A stretch of 64,000 bases of DNA. It comes from Romboutsia_C sp015668195. GTDB taxonomy: Bacteria; Bacillota; Clostridia; Peptostreptococcales; Peptostreptococcaceae. The notes below the pieces were generated by a model. It saw nothing but the letters and a program-made list of their open reading frames with translations. It was not told the DNA's origin and made no database searches. The DNA lies in contig NZ_JADPFC010000003.1 in assembly GCF_015668195.1 (NCBI RefSeq), positions 1 to 64,000 on the forward strand. Reading direction: 5' to 3'. The position numbers and the translations under genes were made by a program. Positions 28,792 through 38,095 of the stretch are shown piece after piece (within the stretch, counting starts at the first letter, position 1; each line of letters opens with the position of its first letter).

Positions 28792-29804
28792 TATGCTTTA
28801 CTCTCCTTTAGCAATAAGTATATGAAATATACTCCCCCTACAAAGTTTATAATTACACTTAGAGTTGTATTAAAGCTAAATACTCTTTCTACTAAGAATT
28901 GCCCACCAACTAATGTTGATATACTTATAAGAATTGATGCTACTATTAAGTAACTGTGCTTATATGTGCTTAGCAGTTGCTTCGTTACGTTTACTACTAA
29001 TAGTCCTAAGAAAGTTATAGGACCTACTAAAGCTGTAGATATTGATACTAATATAGATACTACTATTATCATCTTTTTAACAACTTTATCATAATCCACG
29101 CCTAAATTTATGGCATTATCTTTACCTAAACATAATACATCTAAATACTTAAGTTCATCATATATAAATGGTATTATTGCTATTAGCATTATGGCTGCTA
29201 TTAAAAGTATTTCTGTATTTACATTTCCAAAACTTGCATGTAAGCTATTTTGAAGAGTAGCATACTCATTTGGATCTATTACAACTTGCATGAAAGTAGA
29301 CATACTTTTAAACAAAGTTCCAAATATCATTCCTACAAGAAGTAAGAAAAATATATTATTTCCACTTTTTTCAAAAAGTTTTTTATATAAAACAAAAGAT
29401 GCTATAACCATTACTACTACTGATAATAAAAAGTTATGACTTTTACTTGCTATAAATTTACTATCTATTCCAACAATAAATACTATAAGTGTCTGAACTA
29501 ATATGTATAAAGAATCCAAGCCTAATACACTTGGTGTAAGTATATTGTTATTAGTTATGGTTTGAAAAATCATAGATGAAAAAGCTATACATCCACCGGT
29601 TAATACTATTGCTATTAACTTAGGTATTCTTTGACTCATAGCATAATCTATGTGTTCTAGATTTACTCCTGCTATTAAGAATAGTGCTGAAAATGCAATA
29701 ACCATTAGTCCTATTACATATATAATTCTTTTTTGTTTATTTTCTTTTTGTAATCTGATGTTTATATTTTTACTAGGTAATTTATTTACACTACTAACTT
29801 GCAT
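28791..29804 (-). CDS. yclO: Siderophore ABC transporter permease, YclO type
   Basis: FecCD-family permease of 337 aa with about nine membrane segments. It has the SVLGLDSLYILVQ segment and the conserved GPITFLGLLVVN stretch near residue 265, where the ATPase docks. The first ~28 residues are cytoplasmic and basic. It overlaps the upstream permease gene by 11 bp and forms the heterodimeric channel with it. Confidence 0.92.
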   Translation of the reverse strand: MQVSSVNKLPSKNINIRLQKENKQKRIIYVIGLMVIAFSALFLIAGVNLEHIDYAMSQRIPKLIAIVLTGGCIAFSSMIFQTITNNNILTPSVLGLDSLYILVQTLIVFIVGIDSKFIASKSHNFLLSVVVMVIASFVLYKKLFEKSGNNIFFLLLVGMIFGTLFKSMSTFMQVVIDPNEYATLQNSLHASFGNVNTEILLIAAIMLIAIIPFIYDELKYLDVLCLGKDNAINLGVDYDKVVKKMIIVVSILVSISTALVGPITFLGLLVVNVTKQLLSTYKHSYLIVASILISISTLVGGQFLVERVFSFNTTLSVIINFVGGVYFIYLLLKESKA

Positions 29805-30747
29805 ATGACTTCCTCCTTAATATCATATAAAGGAAAACTATACTTCCTATAACACCAACTGTTAATCCTATAGGTATTTCATAAGGATATATCACAATCC
29901 TTGAGAATATATCACATGTTAATACAAATATTGCTCCAAATAGTCCTGTATGCCATATACTATCTTTTACATTGTCCCCTTTATAAATTGATACTATATT
30001 TGGTACTATTAATCCTATAAAAGGTATACTTCCTACTGTTATTACTACGCATACTGTAACTATTGCTACAATAATTAATCCTAAGTTCACAACCTTATTG
30101 TAATTAAGCCCTAGATTTGTTGCAAAATCTTCACCCATACCTGCTATAGTAAATTTATTTGCATAAATATATGCAAGTATTATCATTGGTATTGTTATGT
30201 ATAATATTTCATAATTTCCTTTAAGTATCATAGAGAAATTTCCTTGCATCCAAGAAGTTATATCTTGCATTAAATCATATTTGTATGCTATAAAAGTCGT
30301 CATTGAGCCTATTATATTCCCAAACATTATACCAACTAACGGTACAAATACAGCATTTTTAAACTTTAGGCTTTTTAATATTTTCATGAAAATAAAGGTT
30401 CCACCAAGAGCAAATGCAAAAGATGTTATCATTTTGCTACCCATAGTTGCATTTGGTAGAATTAGCATCGCAAATATCAATCCTAATTGAGCTGAATCAA
30501 TAGTAGCTCCTGTTGTCGGAGATACAAATTTATTTCTACTTATTTGTTGCATTATAAGACCACATATACTCATTCCTATTCCTGCAACTAATATACTTAT
30601 TAATCTAGGCAATCTGCTTATCAATAAAATATTTAATTGTTCTTCATTTAAAGTTAATATATCTACTATCTTTATGTTATGTACTCCTAAAAATACTGAT
30701 ATTGCAGATAATATTATCAATATTATTCCTAAGTATCTTTTCTTCAT
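29794..30747 (-). CDS. yclN: Siderophore ABC transporter permease, YclN type
   Basis: FecCD-family permease of 317 aa and first gene of the operon. It has the RLPRLISILVAGIGMSICG motif near residues 43-61 and VGSIPFIGLIVPNIVS near 235-250. GGAGG stands before the ATG. With the Fur box 75 bp upstream, expression is expected to rise when iron is scarce. Confidence 0.92.
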   Translation of the reverse strand: MKKRYLGIILIILSAISVFLGVHNIKIVDILTLNEEQLNILLISRLPRLISILVAGIGMSICGLIMQQISRNKFVSPTTGATIDSAQLGLIFAMLILPNATMGSKMITSFAFALGGTFIFMKILKSLKFKNAVFVPLVGIMFGNIIGSMTTFIAYKYDLMQDITSWMQGNFSMILKGNYEILYITIPMIILAYIYANKFTIAGMGEDFATNLGLNYNKVVNLGLIIVAIVTVCVVITVGSIPFIGLIVPNIVSIYKGDNVKDSIWHTGLFGAIFVLTCDIFSRIVIYPYEIPIGLTVGVIGSIVFLYMILRRKSYAS

Positions 30748-30821
30748 CTTTCCTCCTAGCTAAAACCTTATATGAAAACACATATCCTTTGAAATTAATT
30801 TTCAACTTATCTTAATTTTAT

Positions 30822-30836
30822 TGATAATTATTATCA
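30822..30836 (-). promoter_or_regulatory. Fur box of the yclNOPQ operon
   Basis: TGATAATTATTATCA is a perfect 7-1-7 inverted repeat, the exact core recognised by Bacillus-type Fur. It lies 75-89 bp upstream of the yclN start in the promoter region. Confidence 0.9.
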
Positions 30837-30980
30837 TTGTCAATATTTTTTTAATTTTTAATAATTATTAATTTAAATATTTATTTTCAAAAATAAAAAC
30901 AAGTTCTTAAATATATTAGTAACTTGTTTACATTTATATAACAAACACCTATTAGTAGTGACTTTTTAATATGTAATATA

Positions 30981-31015
30981 AAATAAGAGGAGAATGGATA
31001 ATCTCCTCTTATTTT
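30981..31015 (-). terminator. Terminator of the 31014-31436 genes
   Basis: AAATAAGAGGAGA pairs with TCTCCTCTTATTT. The stop of the gene at 31014 overlaps its edge. Confidence 0.88.
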
Positions 31016-31202
31016 AATATTTAGCTATATCTATCCCACCTAAAGCAATATGAGCAACTCCTGCTCCCACTAGAAGTGCGCCTGCCATATTTTTATAATC
31101 TTCCTTATTGAATCTATCTTTTTTATTTTGCTTTGCATCTAGCATCAAACCTGTGGCTGTTACAACTGTTCCTAAAGCTACTGGTATTAATCCTTTTTTC
31201 AT
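31014..31202 (-). CDS. Small membrane protein (62 aa)
   Basis: Two short hydrophobic segments (about 4-21 and 40-58) flank a basic loop, KQNKKDRFNKEDYK. GGAGG precedes the ATG. It follows the 31236 gene by 33 bp in the same direction, so they are probably co-transcribed. I do not recognise a family; small proteins of this style are frequent in Clostridia. Confidence 0.65.
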   Translation of the reverse strand: MKKGLIPVALGTVVTATGLMLDAKQNKKDRFNKEDYKNMAGALLVGAGVAHIALGGIDIAKY

Positions 31203-31235
31203 ATTGTTACCTCCATAATTATATAATTTTATGAC

Positions 31236-31436
31236 TTATCTTAATTTGTTATTTGGATTATCTACTCTATTATGAGTTCTAGGTCCTGCACCTACCCTAG
31301 TTATGCATCTTCTATTTCCACTACTATCAATTTCTGTAATATTTTCTCTATCTGTATTTGTATTCTCACTTTCTGTGTAAAGTAGTTGTTTTCCTATATT
31401 TTTTAATCCATCAATAAAAGAATCATTATTTTCCAC
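31236..31436 (-). CDS. Small hypothetical protein (66 aa)
   Basis: Read from a GTG at 31436, chosen because GGAG lies 8 nt upstream; an earlier GTG at 31445 sits on top of that site. The product is hydrophilic, with an Asn-, Thr- and Arg-rich tail (RCITRVGAGPRTHNRVDNPN). It has one Cys and no membrane segment. No family is recognised. It is probably co-transcribed with the small membrane protein downstream. Confidence 0.6.
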   Translation of the reverse strand: MENNDSFIDGLKNIGKQLLYTESENTNTDRENITEIDSSGNRRCITRVGAGPRTHNRVDNPNNKLR

Positions 31437-31716
31437 TACCTTCACTCCTTTTTATAATTTATTTAACATTAGTTTGTTCATTATAAAAAATCAAATACAG
31501 CATAATTTTTACAATAAAATCTACTTATATTCTTTTTTTAAAATAATATCCATTTATACATATACTTTACATATTTTTTTCATTATAAAAATATTCCTAT
31601 TTTATAGTATTTACTTTTAAATTAAAAACTATCATAAATCAATGCTAATTAGATTAATTTTAAACATTTTGTGTTATATTTATAATTAAGCTATTATATT
31701 ATCTGGGGTGTTTTAG

Positions 31717-32535
31717 ATGAAAATTAATAAAAATATACATTTTACTACTGGAGAATTTGCTAGACTTTGTAAAACTAGCAAGCAAACTCTTTACCATTAT
31801 GATCAAGTTGGAATTTTTTCTCCTGAAATAAAAGGAGATAATAATTATAGATATTATTCTTATCAACAAATAGAAATTTTTGGGGCTATAACAATGCTAA
31901 AGGATATTGGTATGCCTTTAAAAGAAATTAAAAAATACTTAAGTAAGAGAAATCCCAATGAATTAATTAATTTGCTGGAAAAGGAACGTATAAATGTAAT
32001 CAATAAAATAAATAAGTTAAATCAGATAAAACTTTTTATCGATAGAAAAATTGAATACTCCAAAGATTTTATTAATAATTATACAGATGAAGTTAGCATT
32101 TTACCATTACAAGAAGAATACATATTTATTTCAAAAGTTTTTAATTGTTCTACAGATAAAGAAATTTATGAGGCTTTCTCTACTCATATAGGTCGTTGTG
32201 AAGATAGAGGTATAACTTACCCCCATTTTTTAGGTCAAATACTTGAATACAATGATATAATTAATGGTAATTACTTAAATTATAAATATATATATAATAA
32301 ACTTCCTAATAAAGAACATTCTAATTTTACTAAGACTAAAGGATTGTATATTGTTGCATATCATAGAGGTAGTTACTATAACACTAGCATCACTTATAAT
32401 AAAATCTTAAAGTTTATAGAAGAAAATAATCTATCTGTTCAAGGTAATTTCTATGAAGATATAATACTTGATGATTTAGCAGTTCAAGGATATGATGATT
32501 ATGTAATAAAAATCTCAATAAAAGTAAGCGTCTAA
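31717..32535 (+). CDS. MerR-family regulator with effector-binding domain
   Basis: 272 aa. The N-terminal MerR winged helix (about 9-77) has FTTGEFARLCKTSKQTLYHYDQVG and NNYRYYSYQQIE, followed by a dimerisation helix (about 80-120). A C-terminal GyrI/BmrR-like ligand domain (about 125-272) follows. Such proteins activate drug-efflux genes, but no pump is adjacent, so the target is unknown. The last codons (KVSV) are part of a terminator shared with the convergent thiE gene. Confidence 0.85.
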   Translation: MKINKNIHFTTGEFARLCKTSKQTLYHYDQVGIFSPEIKGDNNYRYYSYQQIEIFGAITMLKDIGMPLKEIKKYLSKRNPNELINLLEKERINVINKINKLNQIKLFIDRKIEYSKDFINNYTDEVSILPLQEEYIFISKVFNCSTDKEIYEAFSTHIGRCEDRGITYPHFLGQILEYNDIINGNYLNYKYIYNKLPNKEHSNFTKTKGLYIVAYHRGSYYNTSITYNKILKFIEENNLSVQGNFYEDIILDDLAVQGYDDYVIKISIKVSV

Positions 32536-32568
32536 AATAACAAAAATCATTTTAAGACGCTTACTTTT
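32521..32568. terminator. Bidirectional terminator inside both convergent genes
   Basis: AAAGTAAGCGTCT (32521-32533) pairs with AGACGCTTACTTT (32555-32567). The arms contain the final codons of both the MerR gene and thiE, and both encode Lys-Val-Ser-Val. Confidence 0.88.
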
Positions 32569-33188
32569 AATCTATATTCACTTATTGTTTTTTCTATATT
32601 TTTACTACTCATTATAGTAGACATAACAGCTATATCATCACAATAATCTACTATATATTTAACATTGCTAGGTGTTATTCCACCTAATGCAATTAAATTT
32701 ATATTTGAATTAGTAAATAAAGAATTAGCTTCTTTTAATATTTCTATTCCCTTTGGTTTTAAATTTTCCTTGCACTTAGTTTCATATATGTGTGATAAAA
32801 ATATATAATCTGCATTTCTTTTTAGTACTTCTACTATATCTTTTATACTATGCGTTGATACTCCTAATAATTTATTAAAATTTTTAATATCTATATACTC
32901 ACTTGTATTTTCTTTATTTTTTTCATCATAAATATCTATAAACTTATCAAATGGCAAATGTATACCATCGGCATCAACTCTTTTAAATACTTCTATATTA
33001 CTATTTATTATTAGTTTAGTTTCCTTATTTATATTTTTTTTAATCCTAAAATATAAATCCTCTAACTCATCATTACTCAAATCTTTTTCTCTTAGTATTA
33101 TATTTTTAACACCAAAATAAGATGCTTCTTTTATAACTTCAATATATCTATCATATTTACATAAATGTCTATTCGTTATTAGATACAT
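32547..33188 (-). CDS. thiE: Thiamine-phosphate synthase-like protein (ThiE/TenI)
   Basis: 213-aa TIM-barrel protein, last gene of thiSFGHE. Start ATG at 33188 overlaps the thiH stop (TAATG); a longer frame to 33203 would begin inside thiH without a site. Recognised blocks are YFGVKNIILREKDLS (substrate loop), DGIHLP, LLGVSTHS, PKG and LIALGGITPSNV. These fit ThiE, which joins the thiazole phosphate to HMP pyrophosphate, or the related TenI. The divergent region DYIFLSHIYETKCK leaves ThiE versus TenI open. Confidence 0.8.
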   Translation of the reverse strand: MYLITNRHLCKYDRYIEVIKEASYFGVKNIILREKDLSNDELEDLYFRIKKNINKETKLIINSNIEVFKRVDADGIHLPFDKFIDIYDEKNKENTSEYIDIKNFNKLLGVSTHSIKDIVEVLKRNADYIFLSHIYETKCKENLKPKGIEILKEANSLFTNSNINLIALGGITPSNVKYIVDYCDDIAVMSTIMSSKNIEKTISEYRLKVSVLK

Positions 33189-34300
33189 TAAAACCTTTCC
33201 CAATCTTTAAATATTTGTTGATATCCAATATCTTTTAACATGTCTTTTATATCACTAACACTACTCTCATCACTAATTTTAAATTGAGATGTATCTTCAC
33301 TATATTGAGAATGTCCTCCTACATTTGTTGATACACCTGCACTTAATTTTGTAACGCCCAAAGGTATTAAGTTTCTTCGTAGTGATAAACTTTCTCTAGT
33401 CGATAAGTTTATACCACCTTGATTATCAAATAATCTCATAACAACCATAGCTTGTACTAAATCTTTATCCTTAACATCAACTATTTTTTCATAGCAGCCC
33501 TTAAATGGTCTTATTCTAGGTATTGAGTATGAAACATCTACATGTGGATATTTTTTTCTTAAATATCTTCCATGCATTAATGTAAAAAAAGTTTCTTTTC
33601 TAAAATCATTAAGACCTAGCAATGAACCTATTGATACACTTCTCATTCCACCTTTTATTCCTCTTTCTGGTGAGTCTAATCTATATTTATAATTTGATTT
33701 TGGACCTTTTAAATGTACCTCTTTATAAATATTTTCATCATAGACTTCTTGATATACAGTAAGGCCTTCAACCCCTTTATCTACTAAATATTTATACTCT
33801 TCTTCATCCATTGGATAAACTTCTATTGTGATAGATGGAAATTTATTTTTAAGAACTTCTACAGCTTCACCTATATACTCTACATCTGAATGAATTTTAC
33901 TTTCTCCTGTTAAAAGTAACAAATGTTTAAATCCCTCTTTAGATATTTCATTTCCTTCTATTTCAATTTCATTAATATTTAGCTTTTTTCTACTTATTCC
34001 AGAATCTATATTATATCCACAGTATAGACATTTATTTACACAATAGTTTGCTATATACATAGGAGTATACAAAAGTATAGTCTTTCCAAAATATCTATTA
34101 GTTATCTCGTGTGCTTTTTGTGCCATTTCTTCCAGGTATTTAGTGGCTTTTTTCGATAATAAATTTAATAAATCATATTCATCTAAATTATCCTTTTCTA
34201 AACTTCTTAAAACATCATAATTTGATACATTTTCTAGATATTTATCTATATCAATATCTTTATACTTTTCTATAACATTATAAAAACTCAAATTAAACAC
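33188..34300 (-). CDS. thiH: 2-iminoacetate synthase
   Basis: Radical SAM enzyme of 370 aa that cleaves tyrosine to dehydroglycine for the thiazole ring, the anaerobic route. The CX3CX2C cluster motif is CVNKCLYCGYN near residue 88. The C-terminal part carries ISRKKLN, LLLTGE and SAGVSTNVGGH typical of ThiH. It overlaps thiG by 8 bp. Use of ThiH rather than glycine oxidase fits an anaerobe. Confidence 0.95.
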   Translation of the reverse strand: MFNLSFYNVIEKYKDIDIDKYLENVSNYDVLRSLEKDNLDEYDLLNLLSKKATKYLEEMAQKAHEITNRYFGKTILLYTPMYIANYCVNKCLYCGYNIDSGISRKKLNINEIEIEGNEISKEGFKHLLLLTGESKIHSDVEYIGEAVEVLKNKFPSITIEVYPMDEEEYKYLVDKGVEGLTVYQEVYDENIYKEVHLKGPKSNYKYRLDSPERGIKGGMRSVSIGSLLGLNDFRKETFFTLMHGRYLRKKYPHVDVSYSIPRIRPFKGCYEKIVDVKDKDLVQAMVVMRLFDNQGGINLSTRESLSLRRNLIPLGVTKLSAGVSTNVGGHSQYSEDTSQFKISDESSVSDIKDMLKDIGYQQIFKDWERF

Positions 34301-35069
34301 CTACTTCACTTAAAAATCCAGTAAGAGGTGAAGATGCATTTGCAAAATTGCTTACTCTTCCTGTTTTAGCTAAATATGCTTCTCTTCCACCTTCAACTGC
34401 TAATTTGAAAGCATTCGCCATTTTTATAGGGTCGCCTGCACTAGCTATTGCAGTGTTTACAAGTACTGCTGCTGCCCCCATTTCCATAGCTTCCATAGCT
34501 TGAGATGGTTTTCCAATTCCTGCATCTACTATTATTGGTATATCTAATTCTTCTATCATTATTTTTATCATTTCTTTCATTTTAAGTCCCCTATTAGAAC
34601 CTATTGGTGCCCCCAGTGGCATAACTGCTGCTGCCCCTGCTTCTATTAACCTTTTTCCTGCATATAAATCTGGGCTCATATATGGAAGAACTACAAATCC
34701 TTCATCAGCAAGTGTTTTAGTTGCTTTTATAGTTTCTTCATTATCGGGTAATAAGTACTTTGTATCACTTATTACTTCTATTTTTATAAAGTTTCCACAT
34801 CCCATTTTTCTAGCTATTCTTGCTATCCTAACAGCTTCCATATGATTAGTCGCTCCTGATGTATTAGGAAGTATCGTCATATTGTTAGGTATATGTGATA
34901 GTATATTTTCTTCTGTATTGTCTAAGTCTACTCTTCTTAATGCCATAGTTATTATTTCACTGCTACTTGACTCTATCACTCTTGGTAACATATCATTTGA
35001 ACTATATTTTCCCGTTCCTATTAAAAGTCTACTATTAAACTCATGTCCATTTAATATTAATTTATCCAT
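34293..35069 (-). CDS. thiG: Thiazole synthase
   Basis: 258-aa TIM-barrel enzyme that assembles the thiazole phosphate from dehydroglycine, deoxyxylulose phosphate and ThiS thiocarboxylate. Diagnostic blocks are RLLIGTGKYSS, ITMALRRVDL, LPNTSGA, VLPYMSPDL, PLGAPIGSNRGL and VDAGIGKPSQA. The Schiff-base Lys lies in the FIKIEV strand. It has normal length and is followed by an overlapping thiH. Confidence 0.96.
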   Translation of the reverse strand: MDKLILNGHEFNSRLLIGTGKYSSNDMLPRVIESSSSEIITMALRRVDLDNTEENILSHIPNNMTILPNTSGATNHMEAVRIARIARKMGCGNFIKIEVISDTKYLLPDNEETIKATKTLADEGFVVLPYMSPDLYAGKRLIEAGAAAVMPLGAPIGSNRGLKMKEMIKIMIEELDIPIIVDAGIGKPSQAMEAMEMGAAAVLVNTAIASAGDPIKMANAFKLAVEGGREAYLAKTGRVSNFANASSPLTGFLSEVGV

Positions 35070-35088
35070 TTTTATCCCCCATCTAATC

Positions 35089-35895
35089 TTATTTGTCTTC
35101 TATCAATATTTTTGTTGCTAAATTAGCCATGTGATTAGCACATATAGCCACCCTTGGTGCCATAAGCCCATCACCTTCTTTAGCTTCATTTATCTCATCT
35201 CCACATATATAAAATTTGTCTCTAATTTTTCTTGTTTTTATTATGTTAGAATCATAATATCCTGCCATTCCAGATGAGGATATTAAATATTTATCTCTCA
35301 TTTTAGTTAAAATGTTATTTGCAATTTCTGCTTTGTACTTTGGATTATCAAAAGCCTCTATTATTATATCTACGTTTCCAAATTCATGTATATTTGCTGA
35401 ATCTATTATTTTGTTTATAGTTTTAACTTCTATAAATGGATTAATATTTTCTATATTATTTTTAAGTGCCTCGGTTTTATATTTTCCTATATCACTTATA
35501 AAATATTGTTGTCTATTTAAATTAGATGGTTCTACTATATCAAAGTCTGCTAATATTAATGTTCCTACGCCTATCCTAGCTAAAGATATAGCTATATTTG
35601 AACCCAATCCACCAATACCTAATATTGCTACTTTTCCATTTTTTAATTTGTAGTGAACATTTGGAGTATGTCTGCTAACCATAAGATTTTCTAATTCTTC
35701 AAATTTTGGAATTTCACCCCTTTTTATTAATGTAACTCTATCATTTTCATATAATTCTAAATCTACACATGCATCTACTGGATGACCATTTAATATTATT
35801 ATCTCTGCATCTTTTTTATATTTTTCTTTAACTTTATCTACTGTAACTATATCTTCATCAATATTTACAAGTAGTTCATTTATAAAAAGTTGCAT
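35089..35895 (-). CDS. thiF: ThiS adenylyltransferase with N-terminal ThiS-like domain
   Basis: 268 aa, start ATG at 35895 (8 nt after GGAGG). Residues about 1-62 form a ubiquitin-like ThiS-type fold ending LIKRGEIP without the terminal Gly-Gly, so this domain cannot be the sulfur carrier. The rest is an E1-like ThiF: VAILGIGGLGSNIA nucleotide loop, ADFDIVEPSNLNRQ and the DIIIEAFDN segment. It adenylates the C-terminus of ThiS. No CxxC zinc pairs were noted, as in ThiF family-2 proteins. One base separates it from the thiS stop. Confidence 0.9.
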   Translation of the reverse strand: MQLFINELLVNIDEDIVTVDKVKEKYKKDAEIIILNGHPVDACVDLELYENDRVTLIKRGEIPKFEELENLMVSRHTPNVHYKLKNGKVAILGIGGLGSNIAISLARIGVGTLILADFDIVEPSNLNRQQYFISDIGKYKTEALKNNIENINPFIEVKTINKIIDSANIHEFGNVDIIIEAFDNPKYKAEIANNILTKMRDKYLISSSGMAGYYDSNIIKTRKIRDKFYICGDEINEAKEGDGLMAPRVAICANHMANLATKILIEDK

Positions 35896-35896
35896 C

Positions 35897-36091
35897 TTAT
35901 CCCCCTCCAACAAACCTTATGACTTCTATAACATCTTCTTCTCTTAGTATATAGCTATCGTATTGATTATTTTCAATTATGTTTAAATTTATCTCTACTA
36001 CTACTCTATCTTTTTTTACCCCAATATCTTCTAATAATTTTGATATTGTCATACCTGATTTAAATTCAAACTCTTTCCCATTTACCTTCAC
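35897..36091 (-). CDS. thiS: Sulfur carrier protein ThiS
   Basis: 64-aa ubiquitin-like protein ending in the required Gly-Gly (FVGGG), which is adenylated by ThiF and converted to a thiocarboxylate. Start is GTG at 36091, 8 nt after GGAGG. It is the first gene after the TPP riboswitch and reads into thiF with a one-base gap. Confidence 0.94.
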   Translation of the reverse strand: MKVNGKEFEFKSGMTISKLLEDIGVKKDRVVVEINLNIIENNQYDSYILREEDVIEVIRFVGGG

Positions 36092-36165
36092 TTACATTTC
36101 CTCCTTTTAAGGATTATCTTTTATAAGATATAAAAATAATTATATAAATTTAACTTTAATGGCAT

Positions 36166-36196
36166 TAAAAAAGCACTCTCTTTTTATAGAGAGCGC
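36166..36196 (-). terminator. Expression-platform terminator of the TPP riboswitch
   Basis: On the minus strand GCGCTCTC pairs with GAGAGTGC, followed by TTTTTTA. It lies between the TPP aptamer and thiS, so TPP binding would be expected to favour termination. Confidence 0.88.
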
Positions 36197-36229
36197 CTTA
36201 TTTAACTAAAAATCTAGGTACATTAAAAT

Positions 36230-36327
36230 ATACGAGCTTCCCTACGTAAGAATTATCTTAATCAGGTTCTTAGAGTCTGAAAGTTATGGCTTTACTTCTC
36301 AGCTATCCAATCATAGCTCCCCTAGCT
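36230..36327 (-). promoter_or_regulatory. TPP riboswitch (THI box)
   Basis: The minus strand carries the conserved pieces in order: CTAGGGGAGC, GCTGAGAAG, GAACCTGAT and CGTAGGGAAGCTC, with GAGC/GCTC closing P1. It heads thiSFGHE. The rest of 36092-36555 is AT-rich with the promoter of the divergent CPBP gene. Confidence 0.96.
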
Positions 36328-36555
36328 TTTATTTATTTTTACAAGTTGAGTGTAGCACAATGTATTTTCATAATCAACAAATTATTAGTTTATAAATAAA
36401 CTATATATATATTTATTATACGAATTTTATTTAATTTCCCTATTAAATTAGTTAGATTTCTTATGTATAATAATTATATAGTTATTCAATAATTTCAATA
36501 TACTTTGAATTATTCTATAAATTAATTCTTATAAAAAATTCGGAGGCGAAAAAAA

Positions 36556-37332
36556 TTGATTTCAAAAGATACAAAGTACTTTTTTGTAGTACTAATACTT
36601 TTTTGTATAATTGGATTTACAGTAACTATATCTACAACACAACTCAATATTTTAATATATGGTTCTCCTATTTTTATGTTATTTTATGCACTTTCAGGGT
36701 ATTCTCCTGCTTTAGCTGGATTAATTACCGCTAAAAAGTTTTTGTCTAAAGATGAATTTGATAGATTTTTAAGGAACTGTATAAATGCAAACAGGAGTTT
36801 AAAGGAATATTTATATGTTATTATTGCCACTTTAATACTTTGGACCGTTCCATATATAGTAGTTGAAATATTTAGAGGATATGGTGCCTTACTAAAATCT
36901 CCACTAATATTTTTAAGTTGGTTAACTCCTATAATGATATTTGGGGGAGGATTAGAGGAAATAGGATGGAGAGGTTTTTTACTTCCTAAATTACTAAAGA
37001 AATATTCTCCTTTTAAAAGTTCTCTAATAATAGGTGTTATTTGGTCCTTATGGCATCTACCTTTATGGTTTGTAGTTGGTACACCACAACAACATACTAA
37101 TTTTATTCCATTTGCTCTTAGTTGTATTGCTTCATCTTTTGTACTTACTTACATATACATGGAAACTAATAGCATTTGGCTTTGTATATTATTTCATGCT
37201 TTAGATAATGCTTGTTCTTATGTATTTGAGTATGATGTGGATTTACATATAATTATAGCTCTAGCAACTTGTCTAGCTGGTTTTATTATATTTTATATAT
37301 CAAAAAAATGTATAAAACTAAAATCTAAATAA
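36556..37332 (+). CDS. CPBP-family intramembrane metalloprotease
   Basis: 258-aa membrane protein with about seven segments. It has the CPBP/Abi motifs: EEIGWRGFLLP (EExxxR, near residue 134), SLWHLPLW and ILFHALDN. The catalytic Glu pair and His residues are all present. Start is a TTG nine bases after GGAGG. Members process prenylated proteins in eukaryotes and bacteriocin-related peptides in Gram-positives; the substrate here is unknown. Confidence 0.88.
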   Translation: MISKDTKYFFVVLILFCIIGFTVTISTTQLNILIYGSPIFMLFYALSGYSPALAGLITAKKFLSKDEFDRFLRNCINANRSLKEYLYVIIATLILWTVPYIVVEIFRGYGALLKSPLIFLSWLTPIMIFGGGLEEIGWRGFLLPKLLKKYSPFKSSLIIGVIWSLWHLPLWFVVGTPQQHTNFIPFALSCIASSFVLTYIYMETNSIWLCILFHALDNACSYVFEYDVDLHIIIALATCLAGFIIFYISKKCIKLKSK

Positions 37333-37368
37333 TTCAAGTTATGTTAATAATAATAAGCTATTTTTTAA

Positions 37369-37410
37369 TAATAAAAAACGTATTGAAAATTTCAATACGT
37401 TTTTATTATT
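37369..37410. terminator. Bidirectional terminator
   Basis: AAAAACGTATTGAAA pairs with TTTCAATACGTTTTT between the convergent CPBP and hpf genes. Confidence 0.9.
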
Positions 37411-37424
37411 AAATGTTTATGGTA

Positions 37425-37955
37425 TTACACTTGTTCTATAAGGCCATATCCATCATGTCTTTTATATACAATACTTGTTTCATTTGTTTCTATATTTCTA
37501 AATACAAAGAATTGATGTCCTAATAAATTCATTTGAACAATTGCATCTTCTGGAGTTATTGGCTTGTCCATTTTAAATTGCTTTCTTCTTTTTATTACAT
37601 CGTCATCTAAATCTATTTCTTCATATTCCTCTATATTATCAAATCTTATACTTTCATTTTTTCTATTTCTTCTTATCATTTGTGTTTTATATTTTCTAAG
37701 CTGTTTATAAAGCTTATCGTATAATAAGTCTATTGCTGAATATAAATCTTCTTGGCATTCTTCAGCTCTAACGATAGTTCCATGTTTAGTATATACTGTC
37801 GCTTCAATACTTTGATTTTTTCTCTTTACATCTATTTTAACATGTACATCAAAATCATCATTAATATATTTTTCTAGCTTTTCAAACTTACTTTCAATTT
37901 TTTCTCTTATTGCCTCTGTAACTTTTACATGCTTTGAAATTATTTTTACGCTCAT
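37425..37955 (-). CDS. hpf: Long-form ribosome hibernation promoting factor
   Basis: 176 aa. The N-terminal S30AE domain (about 1-100; VKIISKHVKVTEAIREKIE) binds the 30S decoding region. The C-terminal domain (about 118-176; KPITPEDAIVQMNLLGHQF) dimerises 70S ribosomes into 100S in stationary phase. The length is that of the long Firmicute form. GGAGG precedes the ATG. Confidence 0.95.
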   Translation of the reverse strand: MSVKIISKHVKVTEAIREKIESKFEKLEKYINDDFDVHVKIDVKRKNQSIEATVYTKHGTIVRAEECQEDLYSAIDLLYDKLYKQLRKYKTQMIRRNRKNESIRFDNIEEYEEIDLDDDVIKRRKQFKMDKPITPEDAIVQMNLLGHQFFVFRNIETNETSIVYKRHDGYGLIEQV

Positions 37956-38095
37956 AGTATGTACCTCCTGTATCTGGACTACATTTTTGTATATACAAGT
38001 TATCTTGTATATTTAAATAATAACAGGAAAACAATTACATTTTAAGGCTATTATTATATATTTTTTTGGTGTATTATAGAAATTAAGGGGGTTTT

